DNA of 40,425 bases from positions 1 to 40,425 of the forward strand of contig JAFZIH010000062.1 in the NCBI GenBank assembly GCA_017554455.1, read 5' to 3'. The notes beneath the pieces are model-generated. The model saw only the letters and a program-made list of their open reading frames with translations, had not been told where the DNA came from and made no database searches. Source of the DNA: Clostridia bacterium. Its GTDB lineage: Bacteria; Bacillota; Clostridia; Christensenellales; CAG-138. The translations under genes were made by a program, and so were the position numbers. The number at the start of each line of letters is the position of its first letter. Within the stretch, counting starts at the first letter, position 1. Positions 25,461 to 32,027 of the stretch are shown here, in pieces.

Positions 25461-26549
25461 ATGAAGAAGTGGATTTGCATCGCGTTGACCGTCGTCATGA
25501 TCCTGTCGTTTGCGGCATGCAAAAAGACGATCAAAGTCGACGAGGATACCTTTGCGGACGGCGATCAGTACGAGTATATCGGCGGCGAACTGAACGTACT
25601 GAACTGGGGCGAGTACATCGATCCCGATCTGCTGACGCTGTTTGAGCAGGAGACCGGCGTCAAGGTCAACTATATCGAAATGACGAGCAACGAGGAGATG
25701 CTGATGAAGCTTCGCTCCGCGGACAGCAGCTACGACATCTGCGTTCCTTCGGACTATATCATCGAGCAGATGATCCGCGAGGATATGCTGCAGCCGCTGG
25801 ATATGAGCAAGATCCCGAACGCGAAGAATATCGATCCGAAGATGATCGAGATCACCAACGGCTTTGATCCGGGCAACAAGTATTCGCTTCCGTATATGTG
25901 GGGCACGGTCGGCATTCTGTACAACACGACAATGGTCGACGAACCCGTGGACAGTTGGGGCATTCTTTGGAATGAGAAATACAAGGGAAGCATCTGGATG
26001 TATGACAGCCCCCGCGACACGATCGGCGTCACGCTGAAATACCTCGGCTACGATATGAACACCCGCAATGAGGACGAGGTCGCCGCCGCGCGCGATAAGC
26101 TGATCGAACAGGCGCCGCTGATCAAGGGCTTCGGCACCGACGAGATGCGGCAGTCGATGATCGAAGGCAACGAAGCGCTGGCGGTCATCTATTCCGGCGA
26201 CGCATTCCTTTGCATCGATGAAAACCCGGAGCTTACATACATCGTGCCGAAGGAAGGCAGCAACGTTTGGTTCGATAACATGGTCATCATGAAGAACGCC
26301 AAGAACGTCGAGGCGGCGCACGCCCTGATCAACTTCCTGAACGACGGCGCGATCGCGGCGCGCAACACCGAATATATCTATTATTCGACGCCGAACAAGG
26401 CGGCGATGGAACGTCTCGATCCGTATTTCACGGAGAACGAGATCTATAATCCGCCGCAGGAAGTGCTCGACCGCTGCGAACTGTTCCATGATCTCGGCGA
26501 TTTTGTGGAGATCTACAACGCTGCCTGGAATAAGATCACGTCTAAATAA
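25461..26549 (+). CDS. potD: Spermidine/putrescine-binding lipoprotein
   Basis: 362 residues. The lipobox SFAAC places the lipid-modified cysteine at residue 19. The mature part has the PotD opening LNVLNWGEYIDPDLLTLFEQETG, and SYDICVPSDYIIEQMI and GTVGILYNTTMV match substrate-binding segments. As a lipoprotein it would hold polyamine outside the membrane for PotBC. GAAAGGGG precedes the ATG; nine bases separate it from the peptidase gene. Confidence 0.94.
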   Translation: MKKWICIALTVVMILSFAACKKTIKVDEDTFADGDQYEYIGGELNVLNWGEYIDPDLLTLFEQETGVKVNYIEMTSNEEMLMKLRSADSSYDICVPSDYIIEQMIREDMLQPLDMSKIPNAKNIDPKMIEITNGFDPGNKYSLPYMWGTVGILYNTTMVDEPVDSWGILWNEKYKGSIWMYDSPRDTIGVTLKYLGYDMNTRNEDEVAAARDKLIEQAPLIKGFGTDEMRQSMIEGNEALAVIYSGDAFLCIDENPELTYIVPKEGSNVWFDNMVIMKNAKNVEAAHALINFLNDGAIAARNTEYIYYSTPNKAAMERLDPYFTENEIYNPPQEVLDRCELFHDLGDFVEIYNAAWNKITSK

Positions 26550-26558
26550 GGAGGATCT

Positions 26559-27584
26559 ATGGAACAGCTCAAAAAGACGCTGCGCGATCTGATGTCGATC
26601 GACAGCACGACCGGTTTCTTTGTGGAAATGGACGAATATCTGCTTGCCGAAGCAAAGCGGATGGGCATTGATGCCGTACAGCTCAATAAGGGCGGCGTGC
26701 GGTTCGACCTCGGCGGCGAGGGCAATCCCGTCACGATCGCCGCGCACGTCGACGCGATCGGGCTCATGGTGCGGCAGATCAACGCGGACGGAACGCTGTC
26801 CGTCATCAAGGTCGGGGGCGTGCATCCGTACTACGCACTCGACTGGAACTGCCGTGTACACGCAAGAAACGGCAAGATCTACACCGGCACGGTGCGCCGC
26901 AAGAACCCGAGCGTGCACCTGATGAGCCAATGCGAGAAGGATACGCCGATGGATCTTGACTCGAACCTCGTGCTGCTTCTGGACGAGGACGTGTATTCCC
27001 GCGCGGACGTCGAGAAGCTCGGCATCACCTGCGGCGATCAGGTCGCGATCGAAACGCGCTATCTGGAGACCGAAAACGGCTTTATCAAGAGCCGTTACCT
27101 CGACGATAAGGCGAGCGCGGCGACGCTTCTTGCTTTGGCGCAGCGCGTGGCGGACGGCAGAGTGAAGCTCAATCGCAAGGTCAGCTTACTGTTCACCGAA
27201 TATGAGGAGATCGGTCACGGCGGCGCGTGCGGTATTCCCGCGGACACCAAAGATCTTATCGCGGTCGACATCGGCTGCATAGGGCTCGACCACGACAGCA
27301 ACGAGCACAAGGTCACGATCGCCACAAAGGACGCGGCGTTCCCGTACCACACCGTGCTGACCGACGAACTCGTGAAGCTTTGCGAAAAGAACGGCATCCC
27401 GTACGCGCTCGACATGATGGTTCCGAGCTACGGCTCGGACGCGGACGTGTCGCTTCGCGCTGGCTACGATGTGCGCCACGCGCTGATCGGACCGGGCGTG
27501 CGTGAAACGCACGGCTACGAGCGTACGCACGAGGACGCGCTTGACGCAACGCTTCGCCTCATCACCGCGATCGTCGAAGCATAA
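26559..27584 (+). CDS. M42 family aminopeptidase
   Basis: 341 residues of the M42 glutamyl/lysyl aminopeptidase group (FrvX/YsdC-like), which form large cytoplasmic tetrahedral complexes. Metal ligands are visible: AAHVDAIG (H63, D65), LDDKAS at 181-186, EEIGHGG (E216/E217), the DIG aspartate and H in ETHGYERTH near the C-terminus. It follows potD by nine bases with its own GGAGG and shares the potABCD terminator, so it is the sixth gene of the operon. A role in releasing amino acids alongside polyamine uptake is inference. Confidence 0.92.
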   Translation: MEQLKKTLRDLMSIDSTTGFFVEMDEYLLAEAKRMGIDAVQLNKGGVRFDLGGEGNPVTIAAHVDAIGLMVRQINADGTLSVIKVGGVHPYYALDWNCRVHARNGKIYTGTVRRKNPSVHLMSQCEKDTPMDLDSNLVLLLDEDVYSRADVEKLGITCGDQVAIETRYLETENGFIKSRYLDDKASAATLLALAQRVADGRVKLNRKVSLLFTEYEEIGHGGACGIPADTKDLIAVDIGCIGLDHDSNEHKVTIATKDAAFPYHTVLTDELVKLCEKNGIPYALDMMVPSYGSDADVSLRAGYDVRHALIGPGVRETHGYERTHEDALDATLRLITAIVEA

Positions 27585-27598
27585 TTCAAACCACACAG

Positions 27599-27626
27599 AA
27601 AGGACGTCGTTACGGCGTCCTTTTTT
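27599..27626 (+). terminator. Terminator of the polyamine operon
   Basis: AAAGGACG (27599-27606) pairs with CGTCCTTT (27616-27623), followed by a run of Ts to 27626. Confidence 0.88.
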
Positions 27627-27629
27627 GCT

Positions 27630-27842
27630 TGTCATCCTGAGCATGGTACGCGGTAGACGACGTCTGCATCGTCGCGCGATCTGCTTCTGTAACGTTGTAG
27701 GGACGGGCATTGCCCGTCCGTCGAAACAGCGGGACGGACGACCGGTGGTCGTCCCTACAGTCGTCGTGTGATCTTCCTCTGTAACGAAGTGGAAGCGAAG
27801 GATCTTTGGATTCTTCGTCGGCTTCACCTCCTCAGAATGACA
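27630..27842. repeat. 213-bp element with TGTCATYCTGAG terminal inverted repeats
   Basis: The ends are TGTCATCCTGAG (27630-27641) and CTCAGAATGACA (27831-27842), inverted with one mismatch. It holds a nested 62-bp double hairpin at 27697-27758 and, near the right end, a GATCTTTGGATTCTTCG segment. No coding frame. The terminal sequence resembles repeats I have met in many clostridial genomes. It lies between two terminators; together with 27843-28045 it accounts for this gene-free stretch of about 460 bp. Confidence 0.75.
27697..27758. repeat. 62-bp double GTAGGG hairpin, copy 1
   Basis: Two palindromes whose outer ends both read GTAGGGAC outward-in, joined by a shared core. Its reverse complement matches 29869-29930 at all but about seven positions, with equal length. 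Left palindrome arms GGACGGGC/GCCCGTCC, right palindrome GGACGACC/GGTCGTCC. Confidence 0.85.
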
Positions 27843-27851
27843 GCGCCCGTC

Positions 27852-27874
27852 GGATGCATTACGGCATCCTTTTT
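27852..27874 (+). terminator. Second terminator after the nested repeat
   Basis: GGATGC (27852-27857) pairs with GCATCC (27864-27869), loop ATTACG, followed by TTTTT. Its sequence resembles the 27599-27626 terminator on the other side of the inserted element. Confidence 0.65.
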
Positions 27875-28004
27875 CATTCTTTCGACGCAGTTGTGACGCA
27901 TCCGGGTGTTACAATTACAGCGAAAGACTGCACATAACGCATTTTCATTACAAATTCATTACAGTTTCGTGATGTTTTTTGCTTGACAGAACGGTATGCT
28001 GTGC

Positions 28005-28028
28005 GTAGGGGCGGATCGTATCCGCCCG
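28005..28028 (+). repeat. GTAGGGG hairpin in the leader of a lipoprotein gene
   Basis: This 24-bp sequence is identical to 1788-1811 (palindrome GGGCGGAT-CGT-ATCCGCCC type). It lies between a TTGACA box at 27983-27988 and the GGAAAGGAG ribosome binding site of the next gene, where a -10 box would be expected. Confidence 0.85.
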
Positions 28029-28045
28029 CGGAAAGGAGCCATTCC

Positions 28046-29458
28046 ATGAAGTACCGTATTGGAATCATTCTCTTTGCAGCGCTGCTTCTCTTTGCCTGTC
28101 AGCCGACGCCGGAGGAGCCGATCGTGCTGCAGAAGGATCAGGACCTGATGATCCAACAGGGCTCTGCGACGCTTTTGCCCGAGCAGCCCTATACGCCGCC
28201 GGAGGTGCCGGAACGCTATACGTTCGAGTATCAGGACGGCGCGCTTTCGATCCATGCGGACGCGGAGATCGTCGTGCCTTCCGTACCCATGCCGATCGTC
28301 AACGTCCGCGCGCAGGGCATCCCGCAGGAGACGATGTACCGGCTTTTTCAATTACTTTCGGACGGAGAAGAACTCGTGATGCAGCGGCGAACGACAAAGG
28401 CGGAAATCGCCGCAATGATACAGCAATGGGAGGAGCAGATGGACGCCGGACCGGAAGCGTGGGACGATATGACGCAGGAGGAGTATCAGACGGGCTTGCG
28501 GCGAAAGATCGAAAAGGCGAAGGAATCGTATAAAACCGCGCCGGAAACGGAGGAGCGCCGCATCGCGGACGGCACGTACGACGACACATACGTCGCATGG
28601 TCGAAAACGGATTGCAAAACCGTCGTCGCGCAGAATCAGAATCGCTGGTTTACGGTTTATTCGTATGAAAACGGGAACTGGGATTCTCAATTTAAGTATA
28701 CAAGATTTCCGTTTTTCTCCGTTATGAACATGGCGCATTACGATGAAAACATAGATTTACCGGAAGGACTTCGGTATGCGGACGCGAAAGCCGAAGCGGA
28801 AACCGTGCTCGCGGCGATCGGAGAACCGTTTGCGATTGCCGCCGTCTATCGTGTCGGGGATGCAGCGGACAATTCCGGAAACGATTCTCTGAAAAGCGGC
28901 ACGCATTATGCGCTTCGTTTTGATTGCGTGAGGAACGTAAACGACGTGCCGCTTGCTGTCGATACATCGGATTTCGGTTCTTCGGATGGATCGTCTTATT
29001 CGATCCCGTGGAAACAGGAAAGCTTACGGATCATCGTCGACGCGGACGGGATCGTTTCGGTCGACTGGGGAGGACCGCTTGCGGTGCTGGATTCCGTTGC
29101 CGAGGCAGCAACGCTGATGCCGTTTGAAAAGATTAGCGGAATCGCAGAAAAGATGCTTCCGATCATCTACAATCCGACCGGCTGGGTCGAGACGGAAGCA
29201 ATGGAAATCAACGTGTGCTCTGCCCGGTTGGAGCTGATCCGCATTCGCGAACAGAATAATACAAAAGAATTGCAGGGCATGCTCGTTCCCGCATGGGTAT
29301 TTTACGGAACAATCGAGGCAAAAAAGGACTATGCGACCGAAACGATGTATGAAGGATACGGCATAGGCGGCGGTACGCCATTCTACAACGGCGACACGAT
29401 CATCCTCTGCATCAACGCCATCGACGGCAGCATCATCGACCCGATGCTCGGGTATTGA
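28046..29458 (+). CDS. Lipoprotein of unknown function (resembles DUF6034)
   Basis: 470 residues. The signal peptide ends in LLFAC, giving a lipidated cysteine at residue 18, followed by QPTPEEPIVLQKD, which together with the rest resembles clostridial lipoproteins annotated DUF6034; I am only moderately sure of that name. The mature protein has no enzyme motif I can recognise. There is a basic, glutamate-rich region around 110-180 and a C-terminal domain with a possible PepSY/YycH-like alternation of strands. The ATG is chosen from GAAAGGAG at 28031-28038; an upstream frame passes through the repeat at 28005-28028. Repeat-rich DNA surrounds it on both sides, so it may be a mobile-prone spot. 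Confidence 0.7.
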   Translation: MKYRIGIILFAALLLFACQPTPEEPIVLQKDQDLMIQQGSATLLPEQPYTPPEVPERYTFEYQDGALSIHADAEIVVPSVPMPIVNVRAQGIPQETMYRLFQLLSDGEELVMQRRTTKAEIAAMIQQWEEQMDAGPEAWDDMTQEEYQTGLRRKIEKAKESYKTAPETEERRIADGTYDDTYVAWSKTDCKTVVAQNQNRWFTVYSYENGNWDSQFKYTRFPFFSVMNMAHYDENIDLPEGLRYADAKAEAETVLAAIGEPFAIAAVYRVGDAADNSGNDSLKSGTHYALRFDCVRNVNDVPLAVDTSDFGSSDGSSYSIPWKQESLRIIVDADGIVSVDWGGPLAVLDSVAEAATLMPFEKISGIAEKMLPIIYNPTGWVETEAMEINVCSARLELIRIREQNNTKELQGMLVPAWVFYGTIEAKKDYATETMYEGYGIGGGTPFYNGDTIILCINAIDGSIIDPMLGY

Positions 29459-29555
29459 GCGGCGCAAACGCCGCAGAGATATACGCCCTTGGCGTGTGAT
29501 ATGCCCTGTTGGCGTGATATACGCCTACGGCGCGTGATATATTCCCTTCGGGAAT
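29459..29555. repeat. Tandem hairpin array with GTGATAT separators
   Basis: Five hairpins: GCGGCG-CAAA-CGCCGC (29459-29474), ACGCC-CTT-GGCGT (29483-29495), GCC-CTGTT-GGC (29503-29513), CGCC-TAC-GGCG (29522-29532), ATTCCC-TTC-GGGAAT (29541-29555). They are separated by GAGATAT (29476-29482) and three GTGATAT copies (29496-29502, 29514-29520, 29534-29540). Arms differ between units but stay self-complementary. It begins at the first base after the stop codon of the lipoprotein gene. The gene-free stretch 29459-30053 is made largely of such repeats. Confidence 0.8.
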
Positions 29556-29558
29556 GTT

Positions 29559-29583
29559 CAGGAGGATTCTCCTGCCGAGAATC
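29559..29583. repeat. Two overlapping alternative hairpins
   Basis: CAGGAG (29559-29564) with CTCCTG (29569-29574), and GATTCTC (29565-29571) with GAGAATC (29577-29583). They share bases and cannot both form. No T-run follows. Confidence 0.5.
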
Positions 29584-29595
29584 TTGAATCATTGC

Positions 29596-29621
29596 GGGAC
29601 GTCGAGGTCGACGTCCCCTAC
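29596..29621 (-). repeat. GTAGGGG hairpin (GGGACGTCGA palindrome), copy 1
   Basis: GGGACGTCGA (29596-29605) and TCGACGTCCC (29608-29617) with a two-base centre, followed by CCTAC, i.e. GTAGG on the minus strand. The same palindrome with the same flank recurs at 30032-30057. Confidence 0.85.
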
Positions 29622-29697
29622 ATCCGTTTATAAGGTTCATTGCGGTATAGCTTGGTATCTTTTCTTGATGAGCTATGAAAGTATGCTTGGTTATCCG

Positions 29698-29747
29698 TAG
29701 GGGGCATCGACCCCGACGCCCCGTGCATTGCGCATTCGCGCATGAAT
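29698..29747 (+). repeat. GTAGGGGG repeat followed by a single GCGC hairpin unit
   Basis: An imperfect member of the GTAGGG family (29698-29722), then GTGCATT, a GCGC-ATTC-GCGC hairpin (29730-29741) and ATGAAT, an isolated unit of the kind seen in tandem at 29933-30029. Confidence 0.6.
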
Positions 29748-29823
29748 GGGCGGGAGCGACGTAATGTGGCGACGATAGACTGAGGTCGGTCTCCTCTACG
29801 AAACACCGGACTTGACTTGAGCG

Positions 29824-29864
29824 CCCCTTGTCAGGGGAGCTGGCTCCGAAGGAGACTGAGGGGT
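29824..29864 (+). repeat. CCCC-TTGTCA-GGGG repeat with inner CTCC-GAA-GGAG hairpin
   Basis: CCCC/GGGG at 29824-29837, then AGCTGG, then CTCC-GAA-GGAG at 29844-29854 and ACTGAGGGGT. The minus strand of 1707-1760 has the same order (CCTCCC/GGGAGG, ATGGC, GGAC-GAA-GTCC, GGGAGGG) with different arm bases. Confidence 0.7.
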
Positions 29865-29868
29865 AGCT

Positions 29869-29930
29869 GTAGGAACGACCGCCGGTCGTCCGTTCCGCTG
29901 TCTCGGCGGACGGGCAATACCCGTCCCTGC
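29869..29930. repeat. 62-bp double GTAGGG hairpin, copy 2 (inverted)
   Basis: The reverse-complement match of 27697-27758, same length, about seven differences, several of which keep arm pairing. Confidence 0.85.
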
Positions 29931-29932
29931 TG

Positions 29933-30029
29933 ATGAATTGCGCTTCGCGCATGAATTGGCTGCGCCGTGAATTGCACCTGACGGTGCATGAATTGCGGCA
30001 GAGCCGCAAGAATTGTCCCTGCGGACATG
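29933..30029. repeat. Tandem hairpin array with ATGAATT separators
   Basis: Five hairpins: GCGC-TTC-GCGC (29940-29950), GGC-TGC-GCC (29958-29966), GCACC-TGAC-GGTGC (29974-29987), GCGGC-AGA-GCCGC (29995-30007), GTCC-CTGC-GGAC (30015-30026). Separators are ATGAATT (29933-29939), ATGAATT (29951-29957), GTGAATT (29967-29973), ATGAATT (29988-29994) and AAGAATT (30008-30014). No frame or terminator explains them. Confidence 0.85.
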
Positions 30030-30031
30030 AC

Positions 30032-30057
30032 GGGACGTCGAGGTCGACGTCCCCTAC
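30032..30057 (-). repeat. GTAGGGG hairpin, copy 2, containing the ylbJ stop codon
   Basis: GGGACGTCGA (30032-30041) and TCGACGTCCC (30044-30053), then CCTAC-type flank. On the minus strand the TAG of GTAGGGG is the stop codon of ylbJ (30054-30056). Confidence 0.85.
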
Positions 30058-31070
30058 ACGCCCCTTTTTCTTTTGGACAGACCGAAGGTGAAGACAAAGA
30101 CGAGCAGAAGCCCGAGCGCGGAGGAGAGGGAAACGGCAAGCAGATCGAAGCCGTTTTGCAGCATTTCGGCGCGGCTCGCAAGCGTCGGAACGGCGACGGC
30201 GGGACAGAACAGCGGCGTGAGATAATAAACTGTCAGCGCTGCGAGCAGCGCTGTGCAGAGCCGGATAAGGCAATACCGCGGCAGGGAAAGCGGCACGTGC
30301 GACGCGCTTTGCAGCAGCACGGACGCGCCGCCGAATTGGATGAAAAAAGCGGTCAGCGCAAGCCGCAGCGGAAGCGACAGCGGCAGCGCGGCGACGGCCG
30401 AAACGCCGGAGGTCATTTCAAAAAGCCCGAGCGTGACTGCACAGGCGGTCGGGGCGGCTGTACCGAACAGACGGAAGACGCCGGTGGATTCCAAAAGCGC
30501 GCCGAGCACGGACGCGAAGACGAGGCAGCCGCCGATATTCAGGATCGCCTGCACACCGTCGCCGATCGCGGCGGGCAGATCGTGCGAAAGCGTGGGCGAC
30601 GCTTCGGAGGGTATCGCCTTGACATGGATGCGGGAAAGCGGGATCAGCCCGAAAAGCGCCGTTCCGAAGATCCCTAAAAGCAGCGGCAGCGCGGTCCGTG
30701 CGTCACGGAACATGCCCGCGGCAACGACGGAGATCAGAAACACGGGATTCGGGAGGTTACAGAACGCGGCGGTCCGCTGCGCATCGGAACGGGACAGCGC
30801 ACCGTCGCGGTACAGCTTGCCTGCAACCCTTGCGCCGACGGGATAACCGCCGAGGATCCCCAAAGGAAGCAGCAGAAACGGCGAAGCGCGTTTCGGCAGG
30901 CGGGAGAGGATCCCGCTTCGCAAAAGGAGCGACGACGCGATCAGATACGGCAGCAGCGAAGGCAGCACCCGCGTCCACCACAAAAGCGCTGCGGCATATG
31001 CGGCATTCATAGCGGCGTCCGGCGCGGCGATCAGTCCGAACAGGATCAAAAGCGGGAATAAAAACAGCAT
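30054..31070 (-). CDS. ylbJ: YlbJ-family sporulation membrane protein
   Basis: 338 residues with about eight to ten helices of the nucleoside-recognition/Gate type. VLPSLLPYLIASSLLLRSG near the N-terminus, GILGGYPVGARVAGKLYRDG and AAFCNLPNPVFLISVVAAGMF are YlbJ hallmarks. In B. subtilis YlbJ is a mother-cell membrane protein needed for spore cortex formation, and ylbK lies beside it, as here. An in-frame TTG at 31082 overlaps the ribosome binding site, so ATG 31070 (GGAGGG at 31075-31080) is preferred. The stop codon is supplied by an inserted GTAGGGG repeat, so the C-terminus may have been altered by that insertion. Confidence 0.88.
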   Translation of the reverse strand: MLFLFPLLILFGLIAAPDAAMNAAYAAALLWWTRVLPSLLPYLIASSLLLRSGILSRLPKRASPFLLLPLGILGGYPVGARVAGKLYRDGALSRSDAQRTAAFCNLPNPVFLISVVAAGMFRDARTALPLLLGIFGTALFGLIPLSRIHVKAIPSEASPTLSHDLPAAIGDGVQAILNIGGCLVFASVLGALLESTGVFRLFGTAAPTACAVTLGLFEMTSGVSAVAALPLSLPLRLALTAFFIQFGGASVLLQSASHVPLSLPRYCLIRLCTALLAALTVYYLTPLFCPAVAVPTLASRAEMLQNGFDLLAVSLSSALGLLLVFVFTFGLSKRKRGV

Positions 31071-31114
31071 AGCGCCCTCCAAAAGACGCTATGCCGGCGA
31101 CGTCGGATAAATGA

Positions 31115-31897
31115 TTATTGCGCGAGCACGCGCCGGATCTCGGGCAGCGCTTCCGACGCGGCGGCTCTGCCGATCGCGATACATTCCGCGGCGTCGTGCG
31201 GAACGATGCGTCCCATAAACGAGACGTCCGGGCGGATCAGCACGTCCGCTCCGAACGGCTTCAGCCGGTCGATCGCCGCGCGCATGATGTCCACGGACCG
31301 GAACGCGACCGTAAACGCCTTCGGACGCTTCGGCGCGTACGGCGCCGAGATGGAGAGATCGACGCCGATCACGACGTCCGCGCCGTTTTCCCGGAGGATA
31401 TCAACGGGAACCGATTCGACCGTGCCGCCGTCGATATATGTCACGCCGTCGATCGTGAACGGGTGCAGCAGCGCGGGGATCGCAATGCTTGCGCGGACCG
31501 CCTCGGACAGTTTTCCCTCGTGCAGATAGCGCGTCTCGCCGGTTTCGATGTCGACCGCCGAGCACCAGAAGGGGACGCACGTTTCGGAGAACGAACGGTT
31601 GTCCGTCACGGTCTCACAGAGCTTTTGAAACTTCTTTCCGGAAAACAAGCCGGCGCGAAACGGGTTCGCGGGATCGAGCACGTCGCGCTTTCGAAGTCCC
31701 GTCGCGAACCGACCGAGCGCGTAAAGGTCCATCTCAGCCGCGTACGCCGCGCCGACGAACGCGCCGACCGACGCGCCGGATACGAAGTCGATCGGAATAT
31801 TCGCTTCCTCCAGAACCTGCAGGATGCCGATATGCGCCATGCCGCGCATTCCGCCCGAGCCGAGCGCGACGCCGACAAGCTTTCTTTTTCTTTGCAT
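31115..31897 (-). CDS. ylbK: Patatin-like phospholipase (YlbK/RssA group)
   Basis: 260 residues with the patatin Ser-Asp dyad: oxyanion loop GSGGMRGMAHIG (about 13-24), nucleophile in GASVGAF (family GxSxG) and the DGG aspartate in YIDGGTVESVPV. Bacterial relatives hydrolyse lipids, but YlbK itself is uncharacterised. It precedes ylbJ by 45 bases on the same strand, the B. subtilis neighbourhood. The longer frame to 31954 lies over the promoter; GGAGGGG just before ATG 31897 decides the start. Confidence 0.9.
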   Translation of the reverse strand: MQRKRKLVGVALGSGGMRGMAHIGILQVLEEANIPIDFVSGASVGAFVGAAYAAEMDLYALGRFATGLRKRDVLDPANPFRAGLFSGKKFQKLCETVTDNRSFSETCVPFWCSAVDIETGETRYLHEGKLSEAVRASIAIPALLHPFTIDGVTYIDGGTVESVPVDILRENGADVVIGVDLSISAPYAPKRPKAFTVAFRSVDIMRAAIDRLKPFGADVLIRPDVSFMGRIVPHDAAECIAIGRAAASEALPEIRRVLAQ

Positions 31898-31922
31898 AGG
31901 ATCCCCTCCGCAGCGTTTTTGA

Positions 31923-31952
31923 TGAGTATGCGCGGCGCCGCGGCGTTTATGC
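31923..31952 (-). promoter_or_regulatory. Candidate sigma-E promoter of ylbK-ylbJ
   Basis: On the minus strand GCATAAAC (31945-31952), a 14-bp spacer and CATACTCA (31923-31930). The sigma-E consensus I recall is GHATAnnT, 14 bp, CATACAHT; five of six informative -35 bases and CATAC of the -10 match. Transcription would start about 20 bases before the ATG. Confidence 0.5.
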
Positions 31953-31958
31953 AATTGC

Positions 31959-31987
31959 TGGACAAAACACAGAAAATATGTTATAGT
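31959..31987 (+). promoter_or_regulatory. Promoter of the polysaccharide deacetylase gene
   Basis: TGGACA (31959-31964), a 17-bp spacer and TATAGT (31982-31987). Confidence 0.8.
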
Positions 31988-32027
31988 TTCGACAGAATGA
32001 GCGGATATCCCTTACGGAGGAACAGAT

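Noticed and set aside
25290..26930. Long minus-strand open frame (546 codons) opposite potD and the M42 gene
   Set aside because: Shadow frame produced by the codon bias of the plus-strand genes; no ribosome binding site, low-complexity composition rich in His, Arg, Asp and Val, and no family resemblance.
29459..30029. Hairpin arrays as CRISPR or as an integron attC array
   Set aside because: Units are far too short and lack constant repeat arms or cassette genes; the constant part is the separator.
29383..30273. Minus-strand frame of 296 codons through the repeat region
   Set aside because: Composed of hairpin repeats and the antisense of flanking genes; no ribosome binding site or domain.
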